In this document: piece by piece, positions 1 through 7,051 of the stretch | How positions within the stretch are numbered: the first letter of the stretch is position 1 | How the letters are laid out: the number at the start of each line of letters is the position of its first letter | DNA from: Planctomycetota bacterium | GTDB lineage: Bacteria > Planctomycetota > Phycisphaerae > UBA1845 | Assembly: GCA_016208685.1 (NCBI GenBank) | Contig: JACQXM010000047.1 | Location: forward strand, 1 to 64,000 | DNA: 64,000 bases | Direction of reading: 5' to 3' | Made by a program: the position numbers and the translations under genes | Notes under the pieces: model-generated | Seen by the model: the letters and a program-made list of their open reading frames with translations, nothing else | Database searches by the model: none | Told to the model about the DNA's origin: nothing

Positions 1-15
1 TCGCGGGCCCGGCCG

Positions 16-195
16 TCACGTGCTTGGTACGGTCAGGTGCTGATGGAGTGCCTTGAGTTTGTCGCGAAGCTGCTTAAGCGTCTCGTGATAATCCGGGGAG
101 CGAGTGTGGTGGATTTCCGGACCCAAGTCCTCGATCCGCTCCTCGACCAGGTTCCGCAGCATGGCAACTTCGTCCGCCGTCAACTCGAGGTGCAT
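16..195 (-). CDS. Small conserved-type hypothetical protein (59 aa)
   Basis: Reading the minus strand from ATG at 195 to TGA at 16-18 gives a 59-residue, highly charged, helix-prone protein that begins MHLELTADEVAMLRNLVEER. It resembles the small LT-x-(D/E)-E proteins of about 60 residues found in many bacteria, which start with the same motif and end in a leucine-rich helix; their function is unknown to me. A Shine-Dalgarno-like GAGGA lies 7 bases upstream of the ATG. The gene faces away from the Hsp20 cluster. No cysteines, signal peptide or membrane segment are present. The reading frame and ribosome site are seen directly; the family resemblance is from memory. Confidence 0.6.
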   Translation of the reverse strand: MHLELTADEVAMLRNLVEERIEDLGPEIHHTRSPDYHETLKQLRDKLKALHQHLTVPST

Positions 196-494
196 GATTC
201 ATCCTCGCCACAAAGCGGTCCCGGTTGCGGCTAGAGCCGCAAAGGCCCGCCGGCGCGACTGCTGGGACCGACACAGTCGTGCGGCCGTCCATTCGATTGT
301 AGGTCTGCCGCGCGGCGCAAAACCACGAAATCCGCGCCGGACACCCCAGGATCGGTCCGAGGACCGTGCCGGTCTGCGACGCGGCTTGTCGAACACGGTC
401 CGGTTCGACGCGCCGTTGGTTCGGCGTCGCAGCCAGCGCATGCCGTGTAGAACCGTCGGCGCACGAGTGCCGCAAATGGCGCTTGTGCGTTGGT

Positions 495-541
495 GTGCCA
501 GCATGTGCCACCTGCCAATCTTGCGTCTGTCAATCTGGCAC
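495..541 (+). promoter_or_regulatory. Clustered GTGCCA sites, possible activator-binding region
   Basis: GTGCCA occurs at 495-500 and again at 505-510, one helical turn apart, with a partial TGCCA at 513-517 and the inverted TGGCAC at 536-541. The cluster lies about 85-130 bases upstream of the sigma-54-type promoter at 623-639, the usual distance for an enhancer bound by a sigma-54 activator. The role is inferred from spacing and symmetry only. Confidence 0.35.
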
Positions 542-622
542 TGCGCCGTGTCCGCCCGTGGGACGCCTGTTGTAAGTATCGTAGGAGAAAGTACTTGCGC
601 GCTGGCCACGAAGCCATTGCGG

Positions 623-639
623 CTGGCACGGCCGTTGCC
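623..639 (+). promoter_or_regulatory. Sigma-54-type (-24/-12) promoter upstream of the Hsp20 genes
   Basis: The sequence CTGGCACGGCCGTTGCC matches the sigma-54 consensus YTGGCACG-N4-TTGCW at every position but the last. The invariant GG (625-626) and GC (637-638) are exactly 12 bases apart. It points toward the first Hsp20 gene and predicts a leader of about 120 bases. I see no sigma-70-like promoter as good in this 575-base gap. Confidence 0.55.
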
Positions 640-770
640 TTGGGGGGTGGTGGAGTCGAGGTCCGTGGCCCGGACCGGATCGCCCGGCGGGCGAGGGCGA
701 CTTCGAGGATTGCCAACGATGGGCAAGCGAGACGGTTGGATCTCGAGGTACGAAGAAAGGAGGGCGCACA

Positions 771-1151
771 ATGGACAGGTTGTTCAACGACCTGCTGGAG
801 TGCACGCCGCCGGCGGCGCCAGTACGCGGAACGTTCCCGCAGGTGAACGTCTGGGAGGACTCGGACAGCCTGGTCGCCGAGGCGGAGATTCCCGGGCTGA
901 CCATGCAGAACGTCGAGGTGTTCGTGCTGGGTGACGAGTTGACCATTCAGGGCAAGCGGGGCGAGACGTCGGGTGAAGGGGTGACCTACCACCGGCGGGA
1001 GCGGGGCCTGGGCGAGTTCAGCCGCGTGCTGCGCCTCCCCGTTGCCATCGACGCCGACAAGGTCAGCGCCGAGCTTCGCGACGGAGTCCTGACCATCAGG
1101 CTGCCCAAGGCGCAGGCCGCCCTGCCGCGGAAGATTCAGGTGAAATCGTAG
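771..1151 (+). CDS. Hsp20-family small heat shock protein (1 of 3)
   Basis: This 126-residue protein is a small heat shock protein, an ATP-independent holdase that binds unfolding cytoplasmic proteins. After a short N-terminal arm (about residues 1-22) the alpha-crystallin domain runs from about 23 to 115 and ends with the hallmark A-x-x-x-x-GVL motif (AELRDGVLTIRLPK). The usual I-x-I tail is shortened to IQVKS. A strong GAAAGGAGG ribosome site precedes the ATG. It is the first of three tandem Hsp20 genes of the same polarity and is nearest the sigma-54-type promoter. The three copies are divergent, so they are not a recent duplication. Confidence 0.93.
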   Translation: MDRLFNDLLECTPPAAPVRGTFPQVNVWEDSDSLVAEAEIPGLTMQNVEVFVLGDELTIQGKRGETSGEGVTYHRRERGLGEFSRVLRLPVAIDADKVSAELRDGVLTIRLPKAQAALPRKIQVKS

Positions 1152-1240
1152 GCAAAGACGGTGCGCGACCCGGGTCGCGGGTGGTTCCGCGTGACCGCTC
1201 GACCTTGGGGCGCGGACGATTAGGACAGGAGTAAAGACCG

Positions 1241-1639
1241 ATGACGACGCAGATGCTTGAACAGTCGGCGCCGGCCGACGTCGTCCGCACGGAGCGTACG
1301 CGTGGCGGACGTTGCTACCAGCCCAACGTGGATATCCTGGAGTCACCCGGGGAGCTGACGCTGTACGCCGACATGCCCGGGGTGCGCAGCGGTGGCGTGG
1401 ACGTCCGTTTCGAGAACGGCACGCTCACGCTCTGCGGGAAGGTGGAGCCGCGGCAGAAAGAGGACACCAACTTCCTCCTGCGGGAGTATGGCATCGGCGA
1501 CTTCCATCGCACGTTCCAGGTCAGCGAGGTGATCGATGCCGCGAGGATCACGGCGGAGTTCGTCGACGGCGTGCTCATCGTCCACCTGCCGAAGGTGGAG
1601 GCCGCCCGGCCACGGAGGATCGCGGTCAAGACGAACTGA
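1241..1639 (+). CDS. Hsp20-family small heat shock protein (2 of 3)
   Basis: This 132-residue protein has a longer N-terminal arm (about residues 1-24), then an alpha-crystallin domain opening with YQPNVDILESPGEL and closing with AEFVDGVLIVHLPK, and a tail ending RIAVKTN. CAGGAGT lies a suitable distance before the ATG. It follows the first Hsp20 gene by 89 bases with no convincing terminator between, so co-transcription is likely. Sequence difference from copies 1 and 3 suggests distinct subunits that may co-assemble; that is inference. Confidence 0.93.
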   Translation: MTTQMLEQSAPADVVRTERTRGGRCYQPNVDILESPGELTLYADMPGVRSGGVDVRFENGTLTLCGKVEPRQKEDTNFLLREYGIGDFHRTFQVSEVIDAARITAEFVDGVLIVHLPKVEAARPRRIAVKTN

Positions 1640-1904
1640 GCGGTGTGCGCGGTTCGGTGTCGCGAGCCCGCGACCCGGCCCCCCTCGGGCTCGAGCGCCG
1701 CGTCGCGGACCGCGGACCGGTGCGGATAGGAACCCTCTGGCGCCGGCAACGCGCGAGGCGGTGCCGGCGTAGATGGAGCTTTGTTGTGCATTCGTCCGGA
1801 AGGACGGCGGACGGCGGCGCGCGGTTGCCGCCGACTCCGCGCGGCGCGGGCGGGTCGTTTCCGGCGACGACGTCCGTGCCGTGACATGGAAAGGAGGTTT
1901 AACG

Positions 1905-2402
1905 ATGAGTCTTATTCCGTGGAAAGCTAAGAGAACGGACGGCGATGTGCTGGACGCGGGCATTCGCTCGCCGTTGAACCTGTTTCGATCGGAAGTCGAT
2001 CGTCTCTTCGACCTGTTCTTTCGGGACCCGTTCGGAACGCGCCCCGGAGGATGGGGCAGCCCGGGCGACTGGGTCCCTTCGCTGGACGTGACGGAGACCG
2101 ACACCGAAGTGACCGTGCGCGCCGAGGTTCCGGGTGTGGATCCCAAGGACCTGGACATCAGCGTGTCGGGTCAGGTGCTGACCATCGCCGGCGAGAAGAA
2201 CGCCGGCTCGGAGCGCAAAGGCGAGAACTACTACCATTGCGAGCGGCGGTTCGGTTCGTTCCGCCGCAGCGTCGAGCTGCCCTCCGGCATTGACAGCGAG
2301 AAGATGTCGGCGGAGCACAGAAACGGGGTCGTGGTCATCACCTTCAAGAAGAACCCGGCGGCGGCGCGCAAGCGGATCCCCATCAAGGCGTCCGCCGGCT
2401 AG
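1905..2402 (+). CDS. Hsp20-family small heat shock protein (3 of 3)
   Basis: The 165-residue product opens with the MSLIPWK-type start often seen in Hsp20 proteins. It has a long arm including a LFDLFFRDPFG segment typical of class A small Hsps, and an alpha-crystallin domain from about residue 50 (WVPSLDVTETDTEVTVRAEV) to AEHRNGVVVITFKK. The tail ends KRIPIKASAG and contains the I-P-I assembly motif. The start at 1905 is chosen because AAGGAGGT sits 6 bases upstream; the frame stays open to 1773 but has no ribosome site there. The 265-base gap before it could hold a separate promoter, but I found none that is convincing. Confidence 0.95.
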   Translation: MSLIPWKAKRTDGDVLDAGIRSPLNLFRSEVDRLFDLFFRDPFGTRPGGWGSPGDWVPSLDVTETDTEVTVRAEVPGVDPKDLDISVSGQVLTIAGEKNAGSERKGENYYHCERRFGSFRRSVELPSGIDSEKMSAEHRNGVVVITFKKNPAAARKRIPIKASAG

Positions 2403-2734
2403 ACCCGCGGGCGCCATCCAGGCCTGACAGGTGGGGCGCGACGGCGCGGTACCGGCGACCTGGAACGGTGCGGATTCGTGCCACGAGGCTCTCTGCGGGA
2501 CGGGCAGGCGGCCCCTCTGCATACAAGGGGGGCCGCCCGTTCCGAAGGTCGTTAGCAGCATACGACGCATCATGCGCGCGGCCTGCGCGCCTCTCGTTGC
2601 GCCGAAGGCGGATCTGAACGCGGAACGCGGATTTCGCCATTCTGCGGAGGTTCTCGCCTCAACTTGGCGTGCGATCCGGCGAACGTAAAGCGGATTCGAG
2701 GCGCGCGGGGTCTTTCGGCCGAAGGACGGACTCC
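2403..2734. other. Intergenic gap between convergent genes
   Basis: The Hsp20 operon and the propeller gene converge on this 332-base stretch. It holds the GC-rich hairpin annotated at 2507-2537. Reading frames crossing it are short and lack ribosome sites. I see nothing else. Confidence 0.6.
2507..2537 (+). terminator. GC-rich hairpin after the Hsp20 operon
   Basis: GGCGGCCCC (2507-2515) pairs perfectly with GGGGCCGCC (2529-2537) across a 13-base loop, about 105 bases after the third Hsp20 stop codon. There is no U-tract, so it could stop transcription only as a Rho-assisted or bidirectional structure, or protect the 3' end. Confidence 0.4.
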
Positions 2735-4519
2735 TCACCCGCATGCCGGTCGGGGTCGAAGCAACAGCGTTCCCGCAGTCAGAACCAGAAGCGCCAATAC
2801 CGCGACGCCCCAAGAGCCCAGAGAGGGAACCGTCGTGGAGGGAGCTACGGCCACGCTCGGCACCGCCGCGCCGCCGGTGTCGGCGACCAGCGTCGCACCG
2901 GAGCCGTCGAACGCTGCACGCGCCACGCGCCCGGTGGCCGTGCTGATGTAGATGTATTGAAGCGTGGTGTCGAGTGCGATTCCCAGCGGTGGGCCGTAGG
3001 TACCCAGCGAGAGCGTAAGTATTGTCTCCAGCTCCGACCCGTCGAACCTGGATCGCAGTACCCTGCCGAATGTCGAGACCCCTAAGTTGAGAGTCCAGTA
3101 AACACGCTGGCCAGCGAGGTCGAGTGCTACGCCCCAAGGTTCGCCGTTGGCACTGGTATACAGAACCTCGTTGCCGGCACCGTCGCCTCCCACGCGCCCG
3201 ACGCTGCGGCTCCCGGGGTCGGCCCAGTAGACCGTCTGCGTTAAGGGATCAACCGCGATGGACACGGGGAAACACTCGCCGCTCTGGCGCCCCAAACCGG
3301 CCAGCACGAGTTGTACCGGACCTGTGCCGGACAGGCTCCGACGCCAGATGCGCCCATCGCAGGTAGCGCCTGCGGCCAGATCCGACCAGTACACCATGCC
3401 GTCGGCAGCATCGACGGCGACGCCGTAGAAGCCACCCGGCGCGCCCGTGATAACCGCTTGGACGCCCGCGCCGGAAAGGTCGCTTTCCAGTAGCGTTCCC
3501 AGACCGGGGTCGGAGAAGTAGATCTTGCCCGACTCCGGCACCACGGCGAGGCTCCAGGGCTCGCCGATAAGATCCTGCGCCAACGTCTCCGTACCGGAGC
3601 CGTCGAGGTTGGCACGGTCAACGCGACGCGGCGCCGGAGCGGTTGGCGTTGCGGTCCAGTACACCTTGCCCGCCCCGGAGTGGACGCCCAGCCCCCAAAC
3701 AGTCGCGTCATTATCCGGCAGGGTCTGAACCGTCCCGTAGAGAAGTCCGTCGAGATTGGTGCGGAAAATGGTCGATTCGCCGGCTGAACTCGCAACGCCA
3801 TAGAGCTGGCTCGTGGGAACGTCAACGGTCAGCGCTCCCGAAGTCGCCACCGGCAAGGCCACCAGACTAGACCCGTCAAAATCGACCGGTCGGATGGTGT
3901 CACTGTCCACGGTCGTGAAGCAGACGCGCCGGCCAAGCCCGTCTACCGCGAGGCGCTTGGGCGATACCGATGGCCCGAGCACGACTTCCTCCACGAAACC
4001 ATCGATGTTGGCGCGCCGGATACCGTCTTCGGCGTCGCCGGCTGCCGTCGCCCAGTAGACCTTCCCATTGAAGAGGTCCAAAGCCAGGTCCGTCGAACCC
4101 GGACTAACCGCCACAACGCCGTGCAGACCTGCGCCATCAAGATCGGAGCGGAAGATGCCCCACTCGCCATTCCGACTCCCCATCCAGTAGATGGCAGCCT
4201 GCGTGACCTGCACATCGAACGAGACGATGCTGAAGCCCTGCGTGGGAAGGGTGATGATCGAGGACCCGTCGAGATTGGCCCTGTGAATCGCCCGATCCGT
4301 CCCATCCAGCCAGTACATCCTGCCCCGGGGCGGGTCGAGCGCCAGCTTCTCCGGACTTCCGACCAGGCTGCTGACAAGATCCTCTATGACCGCGTTCGGG
4401 GTTTGCCTCTGTATCTTGCGAATGTCGGGCTTGGTCCAGTAAACGCTGCCGGGACCGGCCGCCGCGCCCGATGCGGCCGCGAGTGTGATCACGATGGCGC
4501 AATACCACGGCCGGCGCAT
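2735..4519 (-). CDS. Secreted YWTD-type beta-propeller protein with IPTL-CTERM-like anchor
   Basis: The 594-residue protein starts MRRPWYCAIVITLAAASGAA, a clear signal peptide. It then carries about ten repeats of the LDL-receptor YWTD type (VYWT, MYWLDG, IYWMGS, VYWATA, VYWSDL, VYWADP and similar, each followed by a DG turn), enough for a six-bladed propeller plus extra blades. The C-terminus has VPSLGSWG, a hydrophobic helix and an arginine-containing tail, which resembles IPTL-CTERM/PEP-CTERM sorting signals. The frame extends upstream to 5140, but only the ATG at 4519 gives a signal peptide at the N-terminus. It is probably an envelope protein of unknown ligand. Confidence 0.8.
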   Translation of the reverse strand: MRRPWYCAIVITLAAASGAAAGPGSVYWTKPDIRKIQRQTPNAVIEDLVSSLVGSPEKLALDPPRGRMYWLDGTDRAIHRANLDGSSIITLPTQGFSIVSFDVQVTQAAIYWMGSRNGEWGIFRSDLDGAGLHGVVAVSPGSTDLALDLFNGKVYWATAAGDAEDGIRRANIDGFVEEVVLGPSVSPKRLAVDGLGRRVCFTTVDSDTIRPVDFDGSSLVALPVATSGALTVDVPTSQLYGVASSAGESTIFRTNLDGLLYGTVQTLPDNDATVWGLGVHSGAGKVYWTATPTAPAPRRVDRANLDGSGTETLAQDLIGEPWSLAVVPESGKIYFSDPGLGTLLESDLSGAGVQAVITGAPGGFYGVAVDAADGMVYWSDLAAGATCDGRIWRRSLSGTGPVQLVLAGLGRQSGECFPVSIAVDPLTQTVYWADPGSRSVGRVGGDGAGNEVLYTSANGEPWGVALDLAGQRVYWTLNLGVSTFGRVLRSRFDGSELETILTLSLGTYGPPLGIALDTTLQYIYISTATGRVARAAFDGSGATLVADTGGAAVPSVAVAPSTTVPSLGSWGVAVLALLVLTAGTLLLRPRPACG

Positions 4520-4976
4520 CTTCCCACCCACTTCCGTTTGGCCTGGAGGAACGCTATCTGAGGCAGGCATTCTACTGGAATCGCCGGTTCCATTCAAGGT
4601 GAACGCCGCCCGAAACCGTCCGAGGGTCGGCGATAATCCCGGCGGGAACCTGGGCAACCATACAGAACCGCGAGTGCCAACGAGTGGTTTTGGCCGGCCG
4701 CAGCCATCGGTCCCGGCGAAGTCAGAGTGAATCACCCGGCATCCGGCACCACGCGCCCGCAAGCAACGCGAGGCTGGTCCCACTGCTCGAATGACCCGAA
4801 TCGGGTGGGAGCGTCGCGGACGCCTCTCGGAGGGCGTTTCGCCCGTTGGACACCGGGCTGCGTGTGTCGGAACAGTCTGCCCCTGGTAGTGCGGAACCGA
4901 CGCATCACCGCCTGTGGTGCTGTTGATCGGTTTGGCTCGGGTGGCGGCGGTCGAGAGCACGGTCGGGCGTAAGCGA
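4520..4976. other. Intergenic gap upstream of the propeller gene
   Basis: These 457 bases separate two minus-strand genes. Apart from the promoter at 4569-4597 I see no RNA gene, repeat or credible coding frame. Confidence 0.5.
4569..4597 (-). promoter_or_regulatory. Sigma-70-like promoter for the propeller gene
   Basis: On the minus strand TTGAAT (4597-4592) and TAGAAT (4574-4569) are separated by exactly 17 bases. The predicted start near 4562 leaves a leader of about 43 bases before the ATG at 4519. The match is good for such a GC-rich background but untested. Confidence 0.45.
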
Positions 4977-6260
4977 TCAGAACAGCTCAAGTAGAATGGC
5001 GTCGCCCGGCCGGAGCTCGACGGGCAGTTCGATACGCCCCGCGGTCGCAGGGAAGACCCGTCCGGCGACGCGGGAACCCGGCGGCGGCACCTCGACGGCA
5101 CGACGCACGTCGGCGCCGGCGACCGGTCCCCAGAGGCCAAGCGCGCCTCGGGCGTAGGCGGCCGGCGCAGTGTTCACGACCAGGAGGAAGCGGCGAGTCG
5201 CGGTGTGCAGCGCGGCCACCTCAACGGGGAGTGTCCCGCGGTCGATGCCGGCGACAGTCAATGGCTCGGCGTCTCGGAGCTGGGGGCCCCAGCACTGTGC
5301 CCGCGCTACGAGCTCCCGCACCGCTGCCGCATGGGCCGGGGGGATGCGCGCCTCCTCGCCCGCCAGGCCCGGCGGACCGCCCGGTGGTCGCCGGTGTCGA
5401 TCGACAACGACGCCGGCGTTACCGCCTCCCAGCCAGGCGCGGTGCAGTTGTCCAAGCCAGGACTCGAGCGGGGAGGCGCCCTCGCCGGTGGGCGTGCGGG
5501 TGTCGACGCACACCAGCCTTAGCGCCTCGTCGCCCGTGGAGTCGCCGATGATTACCCAGGAGGACGCAGTCGGGGCATCGTGATGACGCGAGGCGCTGCC
5601 AGGTTCGGCCGGGCGATGCGCGGGCGCTGGGTCGGCGTCGAGGTCTGCGGAGGGCTCGACCGCCGGGTCGCTGCCGGAGCGGCGGAGCGTGTCCCGCGCA
5701 GCCGGCGCCGGCCGCACTCTCCGCCCCGCCGGCGCCGGGCAAAGCGCTGCGGCGCGCTGCAACCGTTCATCGTGGCCGTCGCTCTGCACCGCCCACAAAA
5801 TGCCGTCAGCGGACGAACGGGACCGCGAGACCCGCGCCGCCAAGTCGCTCGCGTTACTGCAACCGACAGGCAGGCGCCCGTTGCGCACGAAGCGATTCAG
5901 GGTGCGGTCGAGCACGGCGGCCTTCATTCCCAGGGTCTCGGCCGCCGACACGGCCGCGGCGCGATCCTCGTCATCCAGATGGCCGAACACCACCGCGTTG
6001 AAGCCCAGTGCCTGAAGCGCTGAGAGCTCGCGAACAACGCTGTCGGCCGCGGAGCCCCCACGGTCGCGCATGAATACGGGTTCCACGTCGTAGCGGACGG
6101 CGATCCAACACGCGACGGGTCGGACCGGCGCCGGGGCAGCGCAGCCCGTGGCGGCGAGGACGGCGCTGAGCAACATGCCCCAAGTTGCCCGCCGGCCGCG
6201 GCGGTTGACGCCGGCGTCCGTCGCGGGATAGACTTGGCGGCCGTGCGCGGTCCTTAGCAT
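4977..6260 (-). CDS. Putative lipoprotein with glycoside-hydrolase-like layout
   Basis: The 427-residue protein has an arginine-rich N-terminus, a hydrophobic stretch and the lipobox LAATGC, so it is probably acylated and anchored in the envelope. The first mature segment (PVACWIAVRYDVEPVFMRDR, then an ELSALQALGFNAVVF repeat) resembles the first strands of a TIM-barrel glycosidase. The last 75 residues (LLVVNTAPA to RPGDAILLEL) look like the beta-sandwich that closes such enzymes. The middle is arginine- and proline-rich low complexity. I cannot name catalytic residues, so function is unassigned. The start could instead be ATG 6176, directly before the lipobox, but that loses the positively charged N-region. 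Confidence 0.55.
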   Translation of the reverse strand: MLRTAHGRQVYPATDAGVNRRGRRATWGMLLSAVLAATGCAAPAPVRPVACWIAVRYDVEPVFMRDRGGSAADSVVRELSALQALGFNAVVFGHLDDEDRAAAVSAAETLGMKAAVLDRTLNRFVRNGRLPVGCSNASDLAARVSRSRSSADGILWAVQSDGHDERLQRAAALCPAPAGRRVRPAPAARDTLRRSGSDPAVEPSADLDADPAPAHRPAEPGSASRHHDAPTASSWVIIGDSTGDEALRLVCVDTRTPTGEGASPLESWLGQLHRAWLGGGNAGVVVDRHRRPPGGPPGLAGEEARIPPAHAAAVRELVARAQCWGPQLRDAEPLTVAGIDRGTLPVEVAALHTATRRFLLVVNTAPAAYARGALGLWGPVAGADVRRAVEVPPPGSRVAGRVFPATAGRIELPVELRPGDAILLELF

Positions 6261-6302
6261 GACTGGCGTTCCGGAGACACGCTCCTGAGCAATCGGTCCA
6301 GG

Positions 6303-6842
6303 TTGGTGCGATCCTCGCTGATGCCGGTGCTGATGGGGTTGGCCGGCTGCGCCGCCTCACCGTCCGGGCCCACCACGCCGCAACAGCGCAAGATGCTCGA
6401 GCTGCTCATGCCCAGCCGCGTCGAGATCGTCGAACCGTTCACCAAGGTCAAGAGCTTTGACGACGATACCACGCCGGATGGCATCGAGCTATTGCTTCAG
6501 GCGGTCAATGCCCTCGACAACGCCGGGCTGATGATCGCGGGCACGGTTCGCGTCGAGTTGTATGAGTATGTTCCGGCGAGCGCCGATCAGCGCGGCAGGC
6601 AACTCGATCAGTGGCAAATCGAGCTTTCCACGGAAGACCATCAGCGGCGCTACTGGAACCAAGTGACGCAGATGTATGAGTTCAAGCTGGGCGTGGATTC
6701 CGGCGCCATCCCGCTGGCCGACCGTTACGTGCTCGCCGTCACCTACAGCTCGCCCCTCGGCCAGCATCTGGTGGACACGTGCTCGGTGCAGTATCACCCC
6801 AAGTCCCGTCCCATGGGCTCGCCACGCTCGGCGGGCCGGTAG
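6303..6842 (+). CDS. Small lipoprotein of unknown function
   Basis: About 179 residues. The N-terminus is a short signal ending in the lipobox MGLAGC, followed by a polar linker and a predicted soluble domain of alternating strands (VEIVEPFTKVKSFDDD, AGTVRVELYEYVPA, YEFKLGV, YVLAVTYSSP). This looks like a single beta-sandwich. The start is uncertain: TTG 6303, GTG 6306 or ATG 6321 would all keep the lipobox, and no clear ribosome site decides. It is divergent from the neighbouring lipoprotein with only about 40 bases between them, so one of the two start assignments may be too long. No catalytic motif is seen. Confidence 0.6.
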   Translation: MVRSSLMPVLMGLAGCAASPSGPTTPQQRKMLELLMPSRVEIVEPFTKVKSFDDDTTPDGIELLLQAVNALDNAGLMIAGTVRVELYEYVPASADQRGRQLDQWQIELSTEDHQRRYWNQVTQMYEFKLGVDSGAIPLADRYVLAVTYSSPLGQHLVDTCSVQYHPKSRPMGSPRSAGR

Positions 6843-7051
6843 GTCGCCGATCCCGTTCGCGACTGCCCGCCCGTGCAAGCCTGTCGCGCCGATCGATTTC
6901 GCAGTGGCCGGGAATCCCGAACCCGGCAGCGGCGTCGGGCGTGCGGCATAAGCCCCTGCGCCCCCTCGCGCCGCTTTCCGCCGCTGCCGGCGGAGGCTAC
7001 AACCCTCGCAACCGCTTGATGAGCGGTGCGTTTCGAACCTTGAGGTAGCTT

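Noticed and set aside
196-770. CIRCE or other HrcA-type element before the Hsp20 genes
   Set aside because: No TTAGCACTC-N9-GAGTGCTAA-like inverted repeat was seen.
1773-1904. Longer start of the third Hsp20 gene
   Set aside because: A strong AAGGAGGT sits directly before ATG 1905 and the added residues are unlike Hsp20 N-termini.
4520-5140. Longer start of the propeller gene
   Set aside because: It would place the signal peptide more than 200 residues into the protein.
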